A stretch of DNA of 64,000 nucleotides, taken from Bacillus safensis. GTDB lineage: Bacteria; Bacillota; Bacilli; Bacillales; Bacillaceae. Positions 34,925 through 44,048 of the stretch are shown piece by piece. A program made the position numbers and the translations under genes. The DNA lies in NCBI GenBank assembly GCA_030159235.1, contig BSBG01000005.1, positions 248,001-312,000 of the forward strand. Direction: 5' to 3'. Numbering within the stretch: the stretch's first letter is position 1; each line of letters begins with the position of its first letter. The notes under the pieces are model-generated. The model was given only the letters and a program-made list of their open reading frames with translations, did no database searches and was not told where the DNA came from.

Positions 34925-35464
34925 ATGAACGAACAGAATCAAAAACCGAAAAATTTCACCGGCATTGTTGTCATTTTAACAATTGCCATAAACGGATTAA
35001 TTGCTTTATTATTTTTAATGCCAAAAACAGATAAATTTAGTCATCTGGATATTACATTTCTGCCGTTACTGAATGCCGTGATGAACAGTTTTACGTTTAT
35101 CTTTTTACTTTCAGCACTTATGATGATTAAACAAAAGAACATTAAAGCGCATAGAAGATTTATCTTTGCTGCATTTTCAACAACACTCGTCTTTTTAATT
35201 TCGTATGTGACGTATCATTCAATGGCAGCTGATACACACTTCGGAGGAGAAGGGATCATCCGTCCAATTTACTTCTTTATTTTGATTACACATATTGTGT
35301 TGTCAGCTATTATTGTACCGCTTGCACTGATTACACTATTTAGAGGCGCACAAATGCAGGTCGAGCGTCACCGTAAAATTGCCCGCTGGACGATGCCGCT
35401 ATGGCTCTATGTGAGTCTCACTGGCGTCATTGTCTATATTATGATTTCTCCATACTACAGCTAA
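34925..35464 (+). CDS. yozB: DUF420 membrane protein (CtaM/YozB)
   Basis: A 179-residue protein with four to five hydrophobic spans. The sequence contains HLDITFLPLLNAVMNSFTFIFLLSA and HRRFIFAAFSTT, and near the end HRKIARWTMPLWLYVSLTGVIVY, the DUF420 pattern. Members are needed for active aa3-type terminal oxidases (CtaM in Staphylococcus aureus). It is expected in the cytoplasmic membrane. AAGAGAGG lies before the ATG. Confidence 0.85.
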   Translation: MNEQNQKPKNFTGIVVILTIAINGLIALLFLMPKTDKFSHLDITFLPLLNAVMNSFTFIFLLSALMMIKQKNIKAHRRFIFAAFSTTLVFLISYVTYHSMAADTHFGGEGIIRPIYFFILITHIVLSAIIVPLALITLFRGAQMQVERHRKIARWTMPLWLYVSLTGVIVYIMISPYYS

Positions 35465-35497
35465 CGTATGTCCAATTGGACATACGTTCTTTTATTT
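35463..35497 (+). terminator. Terminator after yozB
   Basis: AACGTATGTCC (35463-35473) pairs perfectly with GGACATACGTT (35478-35488), followed by CTTTTATTT. The stem begins inside the stop codon. Confidence 0.85.
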
Positions 35498-35632
35498 ACA
35501 AGATGAAGTGCTTTGGATAAAATGGGAATTGGGTATCCGACTTGCACGGTATCTTCCCATCTATAGATTCACATCATTTCTGGCCGTTTGCTCGTTTGGA
35601 GATCAACAATTGAACGAAACGGGGGTTATATG

Positions 35633-36775
35633 ATGACTGAACAATTGCAGTATAAACCGGGGCTTGAAGACATTGTGGCAAGCGAAACATCCATATCATA
35701 CTTAGATGTGGAGCAAGAGGAAATTGTGATTCGCGGGTATGACCTCATTGAGCTAGCACAAAACAAGACATATTTAGAAACAGCCTATCTGCTTATTTAT
35801 GGAAGATTACCAGATACGATGGAATACCACCAATTTCAGCAAGATATATCCTCTCAAACCAGCTTACATCCAACCATTCAAACCATTTTAACCACGCTGC
35901 CAAAATCCACTCATCCGATGGATGCGATGAGAACGTGCTTATCTGTTCTTGCAGGGTACGATGATGCATTACATGATCGATCAGAAGCGTGCCAAGAGAG
36001 GCGTGCCGTTCGATTATTAGGCCAGATGCCAGCCATTGTTGCTGGAAGCTATCATATTCTCACAAAAGACGCCGCTATTTCCCCAGATCAGACCAAATCC
36101 TACACCGAAAACTTTTTAGCTATGCTAACAGGACGCACCCCAACAGAAGACGAAATCACCGCTTTTGACCAAACACTCACATTATATAGTGAACATGAGC
36201 TGCCGAACTCAACGTTTGCGGCCAGAGTCATTGCATCCACACATTCTGACATGTATGGTGCTTTTACTGGAGCCATTTCTTCATTAAAAGGTGACCTTCA
36301 TGGAGGAGCAAATGAAGCTGTCATGCACATGCTTCTTGAAGGAAAAACTACGGATGGATTCCTTGCGCTCATTGAACGAAAATTAGCCGCAAAAGAAAAA
36401 ATGATGGGCTTTGGCCACAGAGTATACATGAGAAAAATGGACCCTCGAGCCGCTCTTTTGAAACGATCATTGAAAACGCTTACGGAATCGAAGGGAGATA
36501 CAACACTTTATGACATGTGTGTAGCAGGCGAGGCATACATGAAAGAGAAGAAAAACTTATACCCGAACCTTGACTATTACGCCGCACCTATTTATTACGT
36601 GCTCGGAATTCCTATTTCACTTTATACACCCATTTTTTTTGCTGCAAGAGCCAGCGGGTTAGCTGCCCATGTCATAGAACAGCATTTGTATAATCGCATT
36701 TTTAGACCGAGAGTCCGGTATTTAGGACCAAGAGGATTAAAGGTTTCAAATGATGATGGAAAAATGGGGGAATGA
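35633..36775 (+). CDS. mmgD: 2-methylcitrate synthase / citrate synthase (MmgD)
   Basis: The ATG at 35633, seven bases after GGGGG, gives 380 residues. Citrate-synthase signatures are [11 protein letters not shown] (active-site His), [15 protein letters not shown] (second His and binding Arg) and [16 protein letters not shown]. MmgD condenses propionyl-CoA with oxaloacetate, and often also acetyl-CoA. The mmgE start follows directly, and mmgF completes the methylcitrate cycle. In B. subtilis these genes are in the sigma-E mmgABCDEF operon; here mmgABC are not adjacent. Confidence 0.88.
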   Translation: MTEQLQYKPGLEDIVASETSISYLDVEQEEIVIRGYDLIELAQNKTYLETAYLLIYGRLPDTMEYHQFQQDISSQTSLHPTIQTILTTLPKSTHPMDAMRTCLSVLAGYDDALHDRSEACQERRAVRLLGQMPAIVAGSYHILTKDAAISPDQTKSYTENFLAMLTGRTPTEDEITAFDQTLTLYSEHELPNSTFAARVIASTHSDMYGAFTGAISSLKGDLHGGANEAVMHMLLEGKTTDGFLALIERKLAAKEKMMGFGHRVYMRKMDPRAALLKRSLKTLTESKGDTTLYDMCVAGEAYMKEKKNLYPNLDYYAAPIYYVLGIPISLYTPIFFAARASGLAAHVIEQHLYNRIFRPRVRYLGPRGLKVSNDDGKMGE

Positions 36776-36777
36776 AC

Positions 36778-38214
36778 ATGAACAAAACAGCAGTCGTCAA
36801 TCAAACAGATCAGCTATTAGAAGAAATCGCTGCCTATGCAGTAGACGGAGAAATTACGAGCAAAGAAGCCATTGAAACAGCGCGGTATGTTCTCATAGAC
36901 ACGCTCGGGTGCGGTATGCTGGCGCTCAATTTTCCAGAATGTACGAAGCACCTTGGACCTATCGTCCCTGGAACTGTTGTGCCTAACGGAGCAAGAGTTC
37001 CAGGCACTTCTTTTGTTCTAGATCCTGTTCAAGCAGCCTTTGATATTGGCTGTATGATTCGCTGGTTAGATTATAATGACACATGGCTTGCCAAGGAGTG
37101 GGGACATCCGTCAGATAACTTGGGCGGAATATTAGCTGTAAGTGATTATATCAGCAGAACACGCCTTGCAAACGGAGAAGAGCCGTTAACGATGAATGAC
37201 GTACTGCATGCAATTGTTAAGGCACATGAAATTCAAGGTGTGCTTGCTTTAGAAAATTGCCTGAATCGAAATGGCTTGGACCATGTGTTATTTGTCAAAG
37301 TGGCAACAAGTGCAGTTGTGTGCGCGATGCTTGGCGGCACAAAGGAGGAAGTGCAGCATGTTTTATCACAAGCGTTTGTTGATAATTCCCCGCTTAGAAC
37401 GTATCGCCACGCCCCAAACACAGGATCAAGGAAATCGTGGGCAGCAGGGGATGCAACAAGTCGCGGCGTGAGACTGGCAATGATGACACGAAAAGGCGAA
37501 ATGGGCTATCAAACACCGCTCAGTGCAGAGAAGTGGGGCTTTGAAGATGTTCTCATGAAAGGAAAATCGCTCACGCTTGCTCAGCCCCTTGGATCATACG
37601 TCATAGAAAATGTCCTTTTCAAAATTGCGTACCCTGCTGAGTTTCATGCACAGACTGCTGCAGAGGCGGCTTTGATGCTACATGACGCTGTCAAAGATCG
37701 GCTGGATGAAATTGACCGTGTAGAGATTACGACTCATGAGTCAGCGATTCGCATTATAGATAAGAAAGGGCCGCTTTATAATCCGGCAGACCGTGATCAT
37801 TGCTTGCAGTACATTACAGCCATCGGACTGATTTATGGTGAGCTGACAGCTGATCATTATGAAGAAGAAACGGCGCAAAATCCGGCCATTGACCGCCTTC
37901 GTGATCAAATGATCGTGAAAGAGGATAAACGTTATACAGAGGATTATTTAGATCCGAAAAAGAGATCGATTGCAAACTGTGTGCAAATCTTCTTTAAAGA
38001 TGGGTCGATGACAGATCGAATTGAAATTGAGTATCCGATTGGTCATCGCAGGAGAAGACAGGAAGGCATTCCGCTGCTTGAAAAGAAATGGGTCTATCAT
38101 TTGAAAACAAGATTTCCACAAAAACAAGTGGATCAAATTGTGTCACTCTGCCAAAATCCAAATCAATTAAAAACAACGACAGTACCAGCATTTATGGACT
38201 TGTTCGTCATATAA
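36778..38214 (+). CDS. mmgE: 2-methylcitrate dehydratase, MmgE/PrpD family
   Basis: The ATG at 36778 is seven bases after GGGGG and gives 478 residues; an ATG at 36772 overlaps the mmgD stop but is too close to the ribosome site. The MmgE/PrpD pattern includes [43 protein letters not shown] and [13 protein letters not shown]. It dehydrates 2-methylcitrate toward 2-methylaconitate. Confidence 0.9.
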   Translation: MNKTAVVNQTDQLLEEIAAYAVDGEITSKEAIETARYVLIDTLGCGMLALNFPECTKHLGPIVPGTVVPNGARVPGTSFVLDPVQAAFDIGCMIRWLDYNDTWLAKEWGHPSDNLGGILAVSDYISRTRLANGEEPLTMNDVLHAIVKAHEIQGVLALENCLNRNGLDHVLFVKVATSAVVCAMLGGTKEEVQHVLSQAFVDNSPLRTYRHAPNTGSRKSWAAGDATSRGVRLAMMTRKGEMGYQTPLSAEKWGFEDVLMKGKSLTLAQPLGSYVIENVLFKIAYPAEFHAQTAAEAALMLHDAVKDRLDEIDRVEITTHESAIRIIDKKGPLYNPADRDHCLQYITAIGLIYGELTADHYEEETAQNPAIDRLRDQMIVKEDKRYTEDYLDPKKRSIANCVQIFFKDGSMTDRIEIEYPIGHRRRRQEGIPLLEKKWVYHLKTRFPQKQVDQIVSLCQNPNQLKTTTVPAFMDLFVI

Positions 38215-38226
38215 GGGGGAACTAGC

Positions 38227-39144
38227 GTGTGGATCGTGAATGGAGAAACAAGTCAGGCTGATTTAGCCGCAGCCTTTAAAAAACAAATGCACAAATCAGC
38301 TTTATTTCAAATTCCAGGTGTTCACGATGGAATGTCTGCGCTCTATGCGAAAAAAATGGGCTTTCAAGGGCTCTATTTATCAGGTGCTGCTTTTTGTGCC
38401 AGCAAAGGACTTCCTGACCTCGGCATGATCCATTCAACAGAAATGGCTGAAAAGGCGAAGGAAATTATTCGAGCTTCTCAGCTGCCGCTTTTGGTCGATA
38501 TGGACACAGGTTATGGCGGTGTTTTAAATGCAGCAAGGGCGGCAAAAGAAATGGTTGAGAGCAAGGTAGCGGCAGTTCAAATTGAAGATCAGCAAATGCC
38601 GAAAAAATGCGGGCATTTAAACGGTAAATCACTCGTTCCAGTAGAAGAAATGATCGCCAAAATCAAAGCCATTAAACAAGCAACACCAACGCTTTTGGTG
38701 ATTGCGAGAACCGATGCAAAGTCCGTAAATGGGATGGAGGATGTCATCCGCCGGGCCAATCTTTACGTAGAAGCAGGAGCCGATGCTATTTTTCCTGAGG
38801 CGCTGATTACAGCAGAGGACTTTACGTATGCGTCAAACAATATAAAAGGTCCGCTTCTTGCAAACATGACGGAGTTTGGCAAGACCCCTTATTATCATGC
38901 AGACGAATTTTCTGTGTTTGGCTTTCAAATGGTTATTTACCCTGTGTCATCACTCAGAGTCGCTGCAAAAGCGTATGAGCGTTTATTTACAGAAATCATG
39001 GAAAAGGGAACGCAGCAGGGAATGCTTGAGGATATGCAAACGAGAAAAGAGTTATATGAAACGATTCATTATGAGGAATATGAGGAAATGGATCAGCATT
39101 TAGCGAAAACAATCCTGCCGGAAATTGGGAAAGAACAGCAATAA
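38227..39144 (+). CDS. mmgF: 2-methylisocitrate lyase (MmgF/YqiQ)
   Basis: A GTG at 38227 with AAGGGGGA upstream gives 305 residues of the ICL/PEP mutase superfamily. Motifs are LVDMDTGYGG (Mg-binding Asp), QIEDQQMPKKCGHL containing the active-site Lys-Lys-Cys-Gly-His, and IARTDAKSVNGME. The enzyme cleaves 2-methylisocitrate to pyruvate and succinate. It is the last gene of mmgDEF; two hairpins follow. Confidence 0.9.
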   Translation: MWIVNGETSQADLAAAFKKQMHKSALFQIPGVHDGMSALYAKKMGFQGLYLSGAAFCASKGLPDLGMIHSTEMAEKAKEIIRASQLPLLVDMDTGYGGVLNAARAAKEMVESKVAAVQIEDQQMPKKCGHLNGKSLVPVEEMIAKIKAIKQATPTLLVIARTDAKSVNGMEDVIRRANLYVEAGADAIFPEALITAEDFTYASNNIKGPLLANMTEFGKTPYYHADEFSVFGFQMVIYPVSSLRVAAKAYERLFTEIMEKGTQQGMLEDMQTRKELYETIHYEEYEEMDQHLAKTILPEIGKEQQ

Positions 39145-39158
39145 AATGAAAAAAAGAA

Positions 39159-39184
39159 AAAGGGCTAAAATAAGCCCTTTGGCA
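39159..39184 (+). terminator. First hairpin after mmgF
   Basis: AAAGGGCT (39159-39166) pairs with AGCCCTTT (39173-39180). The T run is short. Confidence 0.55.
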
Positions 39185-39191
39185 ACAATCT

Positions 39192-39222
39192 AAAAGCACC
39201 TCCTTTCGGAAGTGCTTTTTTT
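39192..39222. terminator. Terminator between mmgF and yocA
   Basis: AAAAGCAC (39192-39199) pairs with GTGCTTTT (39212-39219), followed by T on the + strand and A-rich sequence on the left, so it can serve both convergent genes. Confidence 0.7.
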
Positions 39223-39883
39223 ACGATGATGGTGTGGATGATGAAGCCAATTTCATCTTTTCTTCAACTGTTTTCGTTTTTTCTTTTACTTTTTCAGCGT
39301 AAGTGAAGTCACCGTAGCAATACGGATAGCGGAAGTTATCTTTATTGCCACCGCACGTATAGACTTTGGGGTTTCGTTTCACTTGCTTTTTGGAGTATTG
39401 CTTTGCCAATTTTTCGGAATGTTTTCCCCCGTTTTTTGCAACAAAATCAATATAGCCGATTCCCATGTTATAGCTTTGAATAATGGTTTCCAAATCAACG
39501 CCTTTTTTCTTCCCATGCTTGTACATAGTCGAAAAATGATGGACTCCTTGTTTAATGCTTTTCTGAGGGTCATTGATTTCATTTCGTTTCAAACCAAGAG
39601 ATTCGGAGGACTGCATTGGATCTCCGCCCCTGCCTTTTGATTCTTGATACATCATACCGAGGATTAACGCGGTATACTGATCTAAATCTTGATCTCTTAA
39701 CTCTGTTTCTACAAGCGGTTTGTAATCATCCAATCTCGACAAAACAATTGATTCCGTATCAATCGGCAGCTTTTTTAACTCCTTTTGATTAAAGGTGATG
39801 ACAATGGCTGCTAATACGAAAACAAACAGAAAAATCGTGAAACAGCCTGAAATGGCAAAACATCCTGTTTTTTTCTTTTTCAA
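39221..39883 (-). CDS. yocA: Membrane-anchored lysozyme-like protein YocA
   Basis: A 220-residue protein with an N-terminal anchor (about 8-31) and a lysozyme-like lytic transglycosylase domain. The likely catalytic Glu81 sits in LGMMYQESKGRGGD, followed by QSSESLG, HHFSTMYKHGKKKGVDLE and QSYNMGIGYIDFV. This is like the N-terminal domain of CwlT of ICEBs1. It should cut glycan strands outside the membrane. No conjugation genes are nearby, so it is a stand-alone chromosomal copy, as in B. subtilis. Confidence 0.82.
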   Translation of the reverse strand: MKKKKTGCFAISGCFTIFLFVFVLAAIVITFNQKELKKLPIDTESIVLSRLDDYKPLVETELRDQDLDQYTALILGMMYQESKGRGGDPMQSSESLGLKRNEINDPQKSIKQGVHHFSTMYKHGKKKGVDLETIIQSYNMGIGYIDFVAKNGGKHSEKLAKQYSKKQVKRNPKVYTCGGNKDNFRYPYCYGDFTYAEKVKEKTKTVEEKMKLASSSTPSS

Positions 39884-39979
39884 GGTCGTTCACCCCTGTT
39901 TTGCCCCGCTTTTAAAAGGGAAGTACAGCATTTTTATTATGCCATATCCTGCGCAGGATACCAAGTGAAAACCTTATAA

Positions 39980-41305
39980 TCAATCATATCCAAACGTAAA
40001 TTCAGGTCTTGTTTTCAGCCTGTAGCAAAAATAAACAAAACCGATGATCAGCCAAACCATGCCAATGATTAATGCATTTGTACTAATGCTTGTTAACAGC
40101 CATATACAAAAGGCTGTTCCGCACAGAGGAATCAGTGCATATCTCAATGTGTTCAGTACACCTCTTTGTTTTTGTCTGATGAAGTAATACGCAAAAACAG
40201 ACAAGTTTACAAAAGTGAATCCAATCAACGCGCCGAAGCTGATAAAGGAATAAATGACTTCAAGTTCGCCAACAACTGCGGTTAAAGAGAAAGCCCCAAT
40301 TAATAAAATATTAAAAACAGGGGTTTTTAATCTCGGATGAATATATCCGAAGAAACGTTTCGGTAACGACTCATCTCTTCCCATAGCATATAAAAGTCTT
40401 GCTGCACTCGCATGTGACGATAAGGAGGAAGAAATGACAGCGACCATTGTGCCAGCTAAAAAGAACGAGTGGAGAAATGCGCCGCCCACAAATTCCGCAA
40501 TTTCAAGTGAGGCCGCATCCGGATGCTTGAACTGCTGAAAATTTGGAAACACCTGCTGCAAAAAATAAGACGTCAAGGTAAACAGTAAACCTCCAATGGC
40601 GACTGTTAAGAAAATGGCGAGAGGAATCGTCTTTTTTGGCTTAATGGTTTCCTCAGACAAAGTCGAAATCGCATCAAATCCTAGAAAAGAAAAACATAAG
40701 ATGGTCGCTCCTGAAAAAATAAGCGCTGGATCTAAGCTCGCTGAATAAAAAGGCCGTGCTGACAATAATTCGCCACTACCTGCGTTTTGCGTGAGCCCAT
40801 AAATAATAAACCCGACAAAGGTGGCAGCGACAATGACTTGGAAGGTCACAAATAGCGCTGTTATGTTGGCTGTCAGCCGAATACCGATTACATTGACAGT
40901 CGTTATGGCGATAGCAAGTACGATGATCCACATGTAATGAGGTACATCAGGAAAGGCTGCGGTTAAATACGCGCTTCCGATCGCAAAATTCACCATAGGC
41001 AAAAATAAATAATCCAGTAGAAGTGTCCAGCCCACAAGGAAGCCGACATGAGGATGAATACTTTTTTGCGCATATGTATAAGCAGATCCTGCTTTTGGAA
41101 AAGCCTTCACCATATTCCCATAGCTAAGCGCTGTCAATAGTAATGCAAGTAATGTAAATATATATGCTGCAGCTACGTGTCCTTTCGTCAGCTGAGCAAC
41201 AATGCCGTATGAATCAAATACGACAAGTGGATCCATATAAGCAAGCCCGATCACAACAAGTGGAAAGACAGTCAGGCTGCGTTTTAGTCTTGGCTCTTCA
41301 GTCAA
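39980..41305 (-). CDS. APC-superfamily amino acid permease
   Basis: A 441-residue membrane protein with 12 predicted spans. The start KRSLTVFPLVVIGLAYMDPL and the segments FPKAGSAYTYAQKSIHPHVGFLVGW and CFSFLGFDAISTLSEETIKPKKTIPLAI are typical of APC amino acid/polyamine transporters. The substrate is unknown and I do not assign a symbol. It is divergent from czrA. Confidence 0.8.
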   Translation of the reverse strand: MTEEPRLKRSLTVFPLVVIGLAYMDPLVVFDSYGIVAQLTKGHVAAAYIFTLLALLLTALSYGNMVKAFPKAGSAYTYAQKSIHPHVGFLVGWTLLLDYLFLPMVNFAIGSAYLTAAFPDVPHYMWIIVLAIAITTVNVIGIRLTANITALFVTFQVIVAATFVGFIIYGLTQNAGSGELLSARPFYSASLDPALIFSGATILCFSFLGFDAISTLSEETIKPKKTIPLAIFLTVAIGGLLFTLTSYFLQQVFPNFQQFKHPDAASLEIAEFVGGAFLHSFFLAGTMVAVISSSLSSHASAARLLYAMGRDESLPKRFFGYIHPRLKTPVFNILLIGAFSLTAVVGELEVIYSFISFGALIGFTFVNLSVFAYYFIRQKQRGVLNTLRYALIPLCGTAFCIWLLTSISTNALIIGMVWLIIGFVYFCYRLKTRPEFTFGYD

Positions 41306-41415
41306 TTTGCCTATCAGCTCCTCTAAAAAAATGAATAAATAATGCTCATTTTAAAAAGAATGCTACCAAGTGTCAATGCCATTTGAATAAATCTTTTTTC
41401 TAAAGTATGCCCGCT

Positions 41416-41443
41416 TTGCACGCCGCACGTTTTGGTATATGAT
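41416..41443 (+). promoter_or_regulatory. Sigma-A promoter of czrA
   Basis: TTGCAC (41416-41421) and TATGAT (41438-41443) are separated by 16 bases, about 50 bp before czrA. Confidence 0.5.
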
Positions 41444-41491
41444 GATACATAGAATAAGTCGTGATTTGACTGACAAGAAAGGTGAAGCGAA

Positions 41492-41821
41492 ATGAAGGAA
41501 GAACTGAATACAAACCAAGAACAGGAACGGATGGAGCTGGATGAAGAAAGTCTATTTCTTGTCTCCCAAACATTTAAAGCCTTATCTGATCCGACACGTA
41601 TTCGAATCCTGCACCTGCTGTCTCAAGGTGAACACTCGGTAAACGATATAGCGGAAACACTGGACCTTATGCAATCAACCGTGTCTCATCAGTTACGCTT
41701 TTTAAAAAATCTTCGTCTCGTAAAATCCAGACGAGCAGGGACCTCGATTTTTTACAGCCCTGAAGATCAGCATGTGATGGAAGTACTTGAACAAATGATT
41801 TACCATGCGCAGCATGACTAA
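41492..41821 (+). CDS. czrA: ArsR-family zinc/cobalt-sensing repressor CzrA
   Basis: A 109-residue ArsR/SmtB regulator. The recognition helix region is [21 protein letters not shown]. The alpha-5 metal site is complete: Asp92-X-His94 and His105-X-X-His108 (EDQHV ... YHAQH), the pattern that binds Zn(II) or Co(II) in CzrA. It releases DNA when metal binds, de-repressing efflux genes. None of its known targets (cadA, czcD) are in this window. AAAGGTGA precedes the ATG. Confidence 0.88.
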   Translation: MKEELNTNQEQERMELDEESLFLVSQTFKALSDPTRIRILHLLSQGEHSVNDIAETLDLMQSTVSHQLRFLKNLRLVKSRRAGTSIFYSPEDQHVMEVLEQMIYHAQHD

Positions 41822-41824
41822 GAA

Positions 41825-41855
41825 AACCCTTCCTACTTTTATAGGAAGGGTTCAG
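41825..41855 (+). terminator. First terminator after czrA
   Basis: AACCCTTCCT (41825-41834) pairs perfectly with AGGAAGGGTT (41843-41852). The T run is short. Confidence 0.65.
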
Positions 41856-41861
41856 CTTGTT

Positions 41862-41909
41862 GACAAAGAGCTAAAATGATCTTTATTTTAGCCCTTTGTC
41901 TTCTTTTTT
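41862..41909 (+). terminator. Second, long terminator after czrA
   Basis: GACAAAGAGCTAAAAT (41862-41877) pairs with ATTTTAGCCCTTTGTC (41885-41900), 15 of 16 pairs, followed by TTCTTTTTT. It is in tandem with the preceding hairpin. Confidence 0.75.
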
Positions 41910-42432
41910 ACGCTTGATGCACATGTGTCGTTCGTTTACTTGCTTTCATCATATGGTAAGAAAAAACGACATAGTAAGCAGCTAACAGAAAAAAGCTGAG
42001 CATGGTCATGGCATCATCACTCACGATATGCTGATACAGTTCAACGACACCAATCTTCGTCATCGAATGATTTGTCAGCTCAACCAGCTTAAAACTAAGT
42101 CTAGATAAAAACAAACATAAAATGAAGCTTTCAATCCATTTACTCGTTTTCACATACAGCCGGCCATTTTCTTCTTTCATACGAATGGTCTCATAGGCAT
42201 GAACGGCCAGACTGCTTCCAAAGAGCATGCCAATGAGAGCATAGATGAAGATGCTGTGGTTTTGCAAGCCTTCTGATAAAAGAATAAGGGTCGTGAGTCC
42301 AAATACATACATTCTCATCAAAAGACTGATTGGGCGCACAAGCTGATAGCGTCTCATTCGATTCATTCGAATGATGATGCAGATCAGCATAATGCCTCCA
42401 ATTATGAATAACTGCCACACGTGATGTGTCAT
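41908..42432 (-). CDS. Multi-span membrane protein, CcdC-like
   Basis: A 174-residue protein with five hydrophobic segments, separated by basic loops (RMNRMRRYQLVRP, MKEENGRLYVKTSKW). The layout resembles CcdC/YneJ (DUF1453) proteins of Bacillus, but similarity by eye is modest. Function is unknown. A moderately purine-rich region lies before the ATG. It is divergent from yobV. Confidence 0.55.
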   Translation of the reverse strand: MTHHVWQLFIIGGIMLICIIIRMNRMRRYQLVRPISLLMRMYVFGLTTLILLSEGLQNHSIFIYALIGMLFGSSLAVHAYETIRMKEENGRLYVKTSKWIESFILCLFLSRLSFKLVELTNHSMTKIGVVELYQHIVSDDAMTMLSFFLLAAYYVVFSYHMMKASKRTTHVHQA

Positions 42433-42550
42433 GATGCAACCTCCTCCTGCATGTGCAGGGATGTAAACGAATGCTGGCTGTTACTTATCTTTACCATTCT
42501 TTCTTTTTTTATCAAATCAAAACCTACATTTATGAAAAAGAGGAAAAGTC

Positions 42551-43483
42551 ATGAAAATCGATCGCGTTTTATCTATTGTGATGCTGCTCATTAGCAAGAA
42601 GCAAGTACAAGCGAAAGATCTCGCTGAACTTCACGAAGTGAGCGTGAGGACTATTTATCGTGATATTGAGACCATCAATCAAGCCGGAATTCCTATTGTG
42701 ACAACGCAAGGGGCAGGCGGAGGCATTTCACTTGTTGACGACTATCGTTTAGAGAAAAAACTATTTACCGATGATGATATTGAGCTTATTTTGACAGCTC
42801 TTGAAAGCATGACGAGTGCATACACCTTTAAAGAAAGTGAGCATGTATTGAAAAAAATCAAATTTCTCATCTCGTCACATACCAATGAAAGCGACAAACA
42901 ACATCATGTCTTCATTGATTTAAGCTCCTGGGGGAAAGACAGCCAGGCAGAGAAGAAGCTTCAACTCATACATACAGCTGCCTCCGCGCACCAATACATT
43001 CAATTCACCTATCGCAATGCGAAAGGCGAAACACTTCCACGGAAAGTGGAGCCTTATACGCTCGTCTTAAAAGGAAGGCATTGGTATTTGTATGCGTTTT
43101 GTTGTGTGAAAAAAGCGTTTCGTCTGTTCAAGCTGACAAGAATGACAGATCTTATCACCATTTCAGGATATTTTAAGCCGAAAAGAATCAAAAATGAAGA
43201 GAAGCCTTGGAATGACTCTTGGCATGAGGAACCTTCAGCCACCACTCTCACGCTTAGGCTAACGGAAGCATCAGTAGGCAAAGTGAAGGAATGGGTGGAT
43301 GAGAACGAATGGATCGTCTGTTCAGATGGAACCTATCTGGCAACATTGAGCGTGCCTCAAGATGATTGGCTCAATAGTTTCCTATTCTATTTAGGACCGG
43401 ATGTTGACGTTATTTCACCGCACCATATCAAGGAAGCGTTTGATCTCCAATTAAAACAATTTCTGAAACAAAAAGGAACTTGA
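42551..43483 (+). CDS. yobV: DeoR-type HTH plus WYL domain regulator
   Basis: A 310-residue regulator. The N-terminal winged helix (1-60) contains LAELHEVSVRTIYRDIETINQAGIPI. The WYL domain (about 140-220) contains TLPRKVEPYTLVLKGRHWYLYAFC and is thought to bind a ligand. A WCX-like C-terminal region follows. Gene order with yobU, yobT and yobS matches B. subtilis yobV. The stop is inside the following terminator. Confidence 0.85.
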   Translation: MKIDRVLSIVMLLISKKQVQAKDLAELHEVSVRTIYRDIETINQAGIPIVTTQGAGGGISLVDDYRLEKKLFTDDDIELILTALESMTSAYTFKESEHVLKKIKFLISSHTNESDKQHHVFIDLSSWGKDSQAEKKLQLIHTAASAHQYIQFTYRNAKGETLPRKVEPYTLVLKGRHWYLYAFCCVKKAFRLFKLTRMTDLITISGYFKPKRIKNEEKPWNDSWHEEPSATTLTLRLTEASVGKVKEWVDENEWIVCSDGTYLATLSVPQDDWLNSFLFYLGPDVDVISPHHIKEAFDLQLKQFLKQKGT

Positions 43484-43509
43484 CACAATGTTGTCAGGTT
43501 TCTTTTTAT
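43477..43509 (+). terminator. Terminator overlapping the end of yobV
   Basis: AACTTGACA (43477-43485) pairs with TGTCAGGTT (43492-43500), then TCTTTTTAT. It includes the yobV stop codon. Confidence 0.75.
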
Positions 43510-43537
43510 ATGATGAGAAAAAAGGAGATGAGAATGT

Positions 43538-44011
43538 ATGTACGATATCGTGACTTTAGAGAAAAAATGGATTGATGGGTTGTCTGTTCGAACAACAAAT
43601 GAAATAGAGCAAACAAAAGAGCGGAAGATTGCCCCGCTCTGGGAGCAATTTTTCGCGCAGCAGCTTCATGGGGGACAAGCCCCCGTCATAGGGCTTTATT
43701 CAGATTATGAAAAAGATGAACATGGCTCTTATTTATTCACAGCTGGGCAATTTTCGAACCAGCAGCGAGAACATGTCTTAGAAATTCCTGCGGCCACCTA
43801 CGCAAGATTTCGAACGAGAAAGGGACCAATTGAAGAGGTCGTGCTTGAAACATGGTACAAGATTTGGGCGTGGGATCAGCGCCATTTACGCACTTATACA
43901 GGCGATTTTGAATGGTATGATGAACGATCGATTGATCCAAAAGAAGCCGAAGTTGAAATTTATATTGCGGTCGATGAAAAAATATTTGCTAAAACTAATG
44001 GTATTAGTTAA
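43538..44011 (+). CDS. yobU: GyrI-like / effector-binding domain protein
   Basis: A 157-residue stand-alone effector-binding domain (AraC_E_bind/GyrI-like fold), with VIGLYSDYEKDEHGSYLFTAG and IPAATYARFRTRKGPIEEVV typical of the fold. It probably binds small hydrophobic or drug-like molecules. The ATG at 43538 has AAAAGGAG about ten bases upstream. Its last codons contain the first of two palindromes that precede yobT. Confidence 0.82.
   Translation: MYDIVTLEKKWIDGLSVRTTNEIEQTKERKIAPLWEQFFAQQLHGGQAPVIGLYSDYEKDEHGSYLFTAGQFSNQQREHVLEIPAATYARFRTRKGPIEEVVLETWYKIWAWDQRHLRTYTGDFEWYDERSIDPKEAEVEIYIAVDEKIFAKTNGIS
43993..44009. promoter_or_regulatory. Palindrome 1 before yobT (candidate YobS operator)
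   Basis: AACTAA-TGGTA-TTAGTT is a perfect palindrome with a 5-bp spacer at the very end of the yobU coding region. It shares half-sites and spacing with palindrome 2, centred 24 bp downstream. Confidence 0.55.
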
Positions 44012-44014
44012 TAT

Positions 44015-44035
44015 AAAACTAACAACATTAGTTTT
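44015..44035. promoter_or_regulatory. Palindrome 2 before yobT (candidate YobS operator)
   Basis: AAAACTAA-CAACA-TTAGTTTT is a perfect 8-bp-arm palindrome directly upstream of the yobT ribosome site. TetR-family repressors usually bind such dyads; the TetR gene yobS is in the same operon, so autoregulation is likely. Confidence 0.6.
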
Positions 44036-44048
44036 AGGGGGACACATG

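Noticed and set aside
35540-35632. Sigma-E promoter before mmgD
   Set aside because: The best candidate pair (GGTATCTT and CACATCAT) matches too few consensus positions.
39221-39883. Remnant of an integrative conjugative element because of the CwlT-like lysozyme domain
   Set aside because: No other conjugation genes are nearby and the gene has the same chromosomal context as yocA in B. subtilis.
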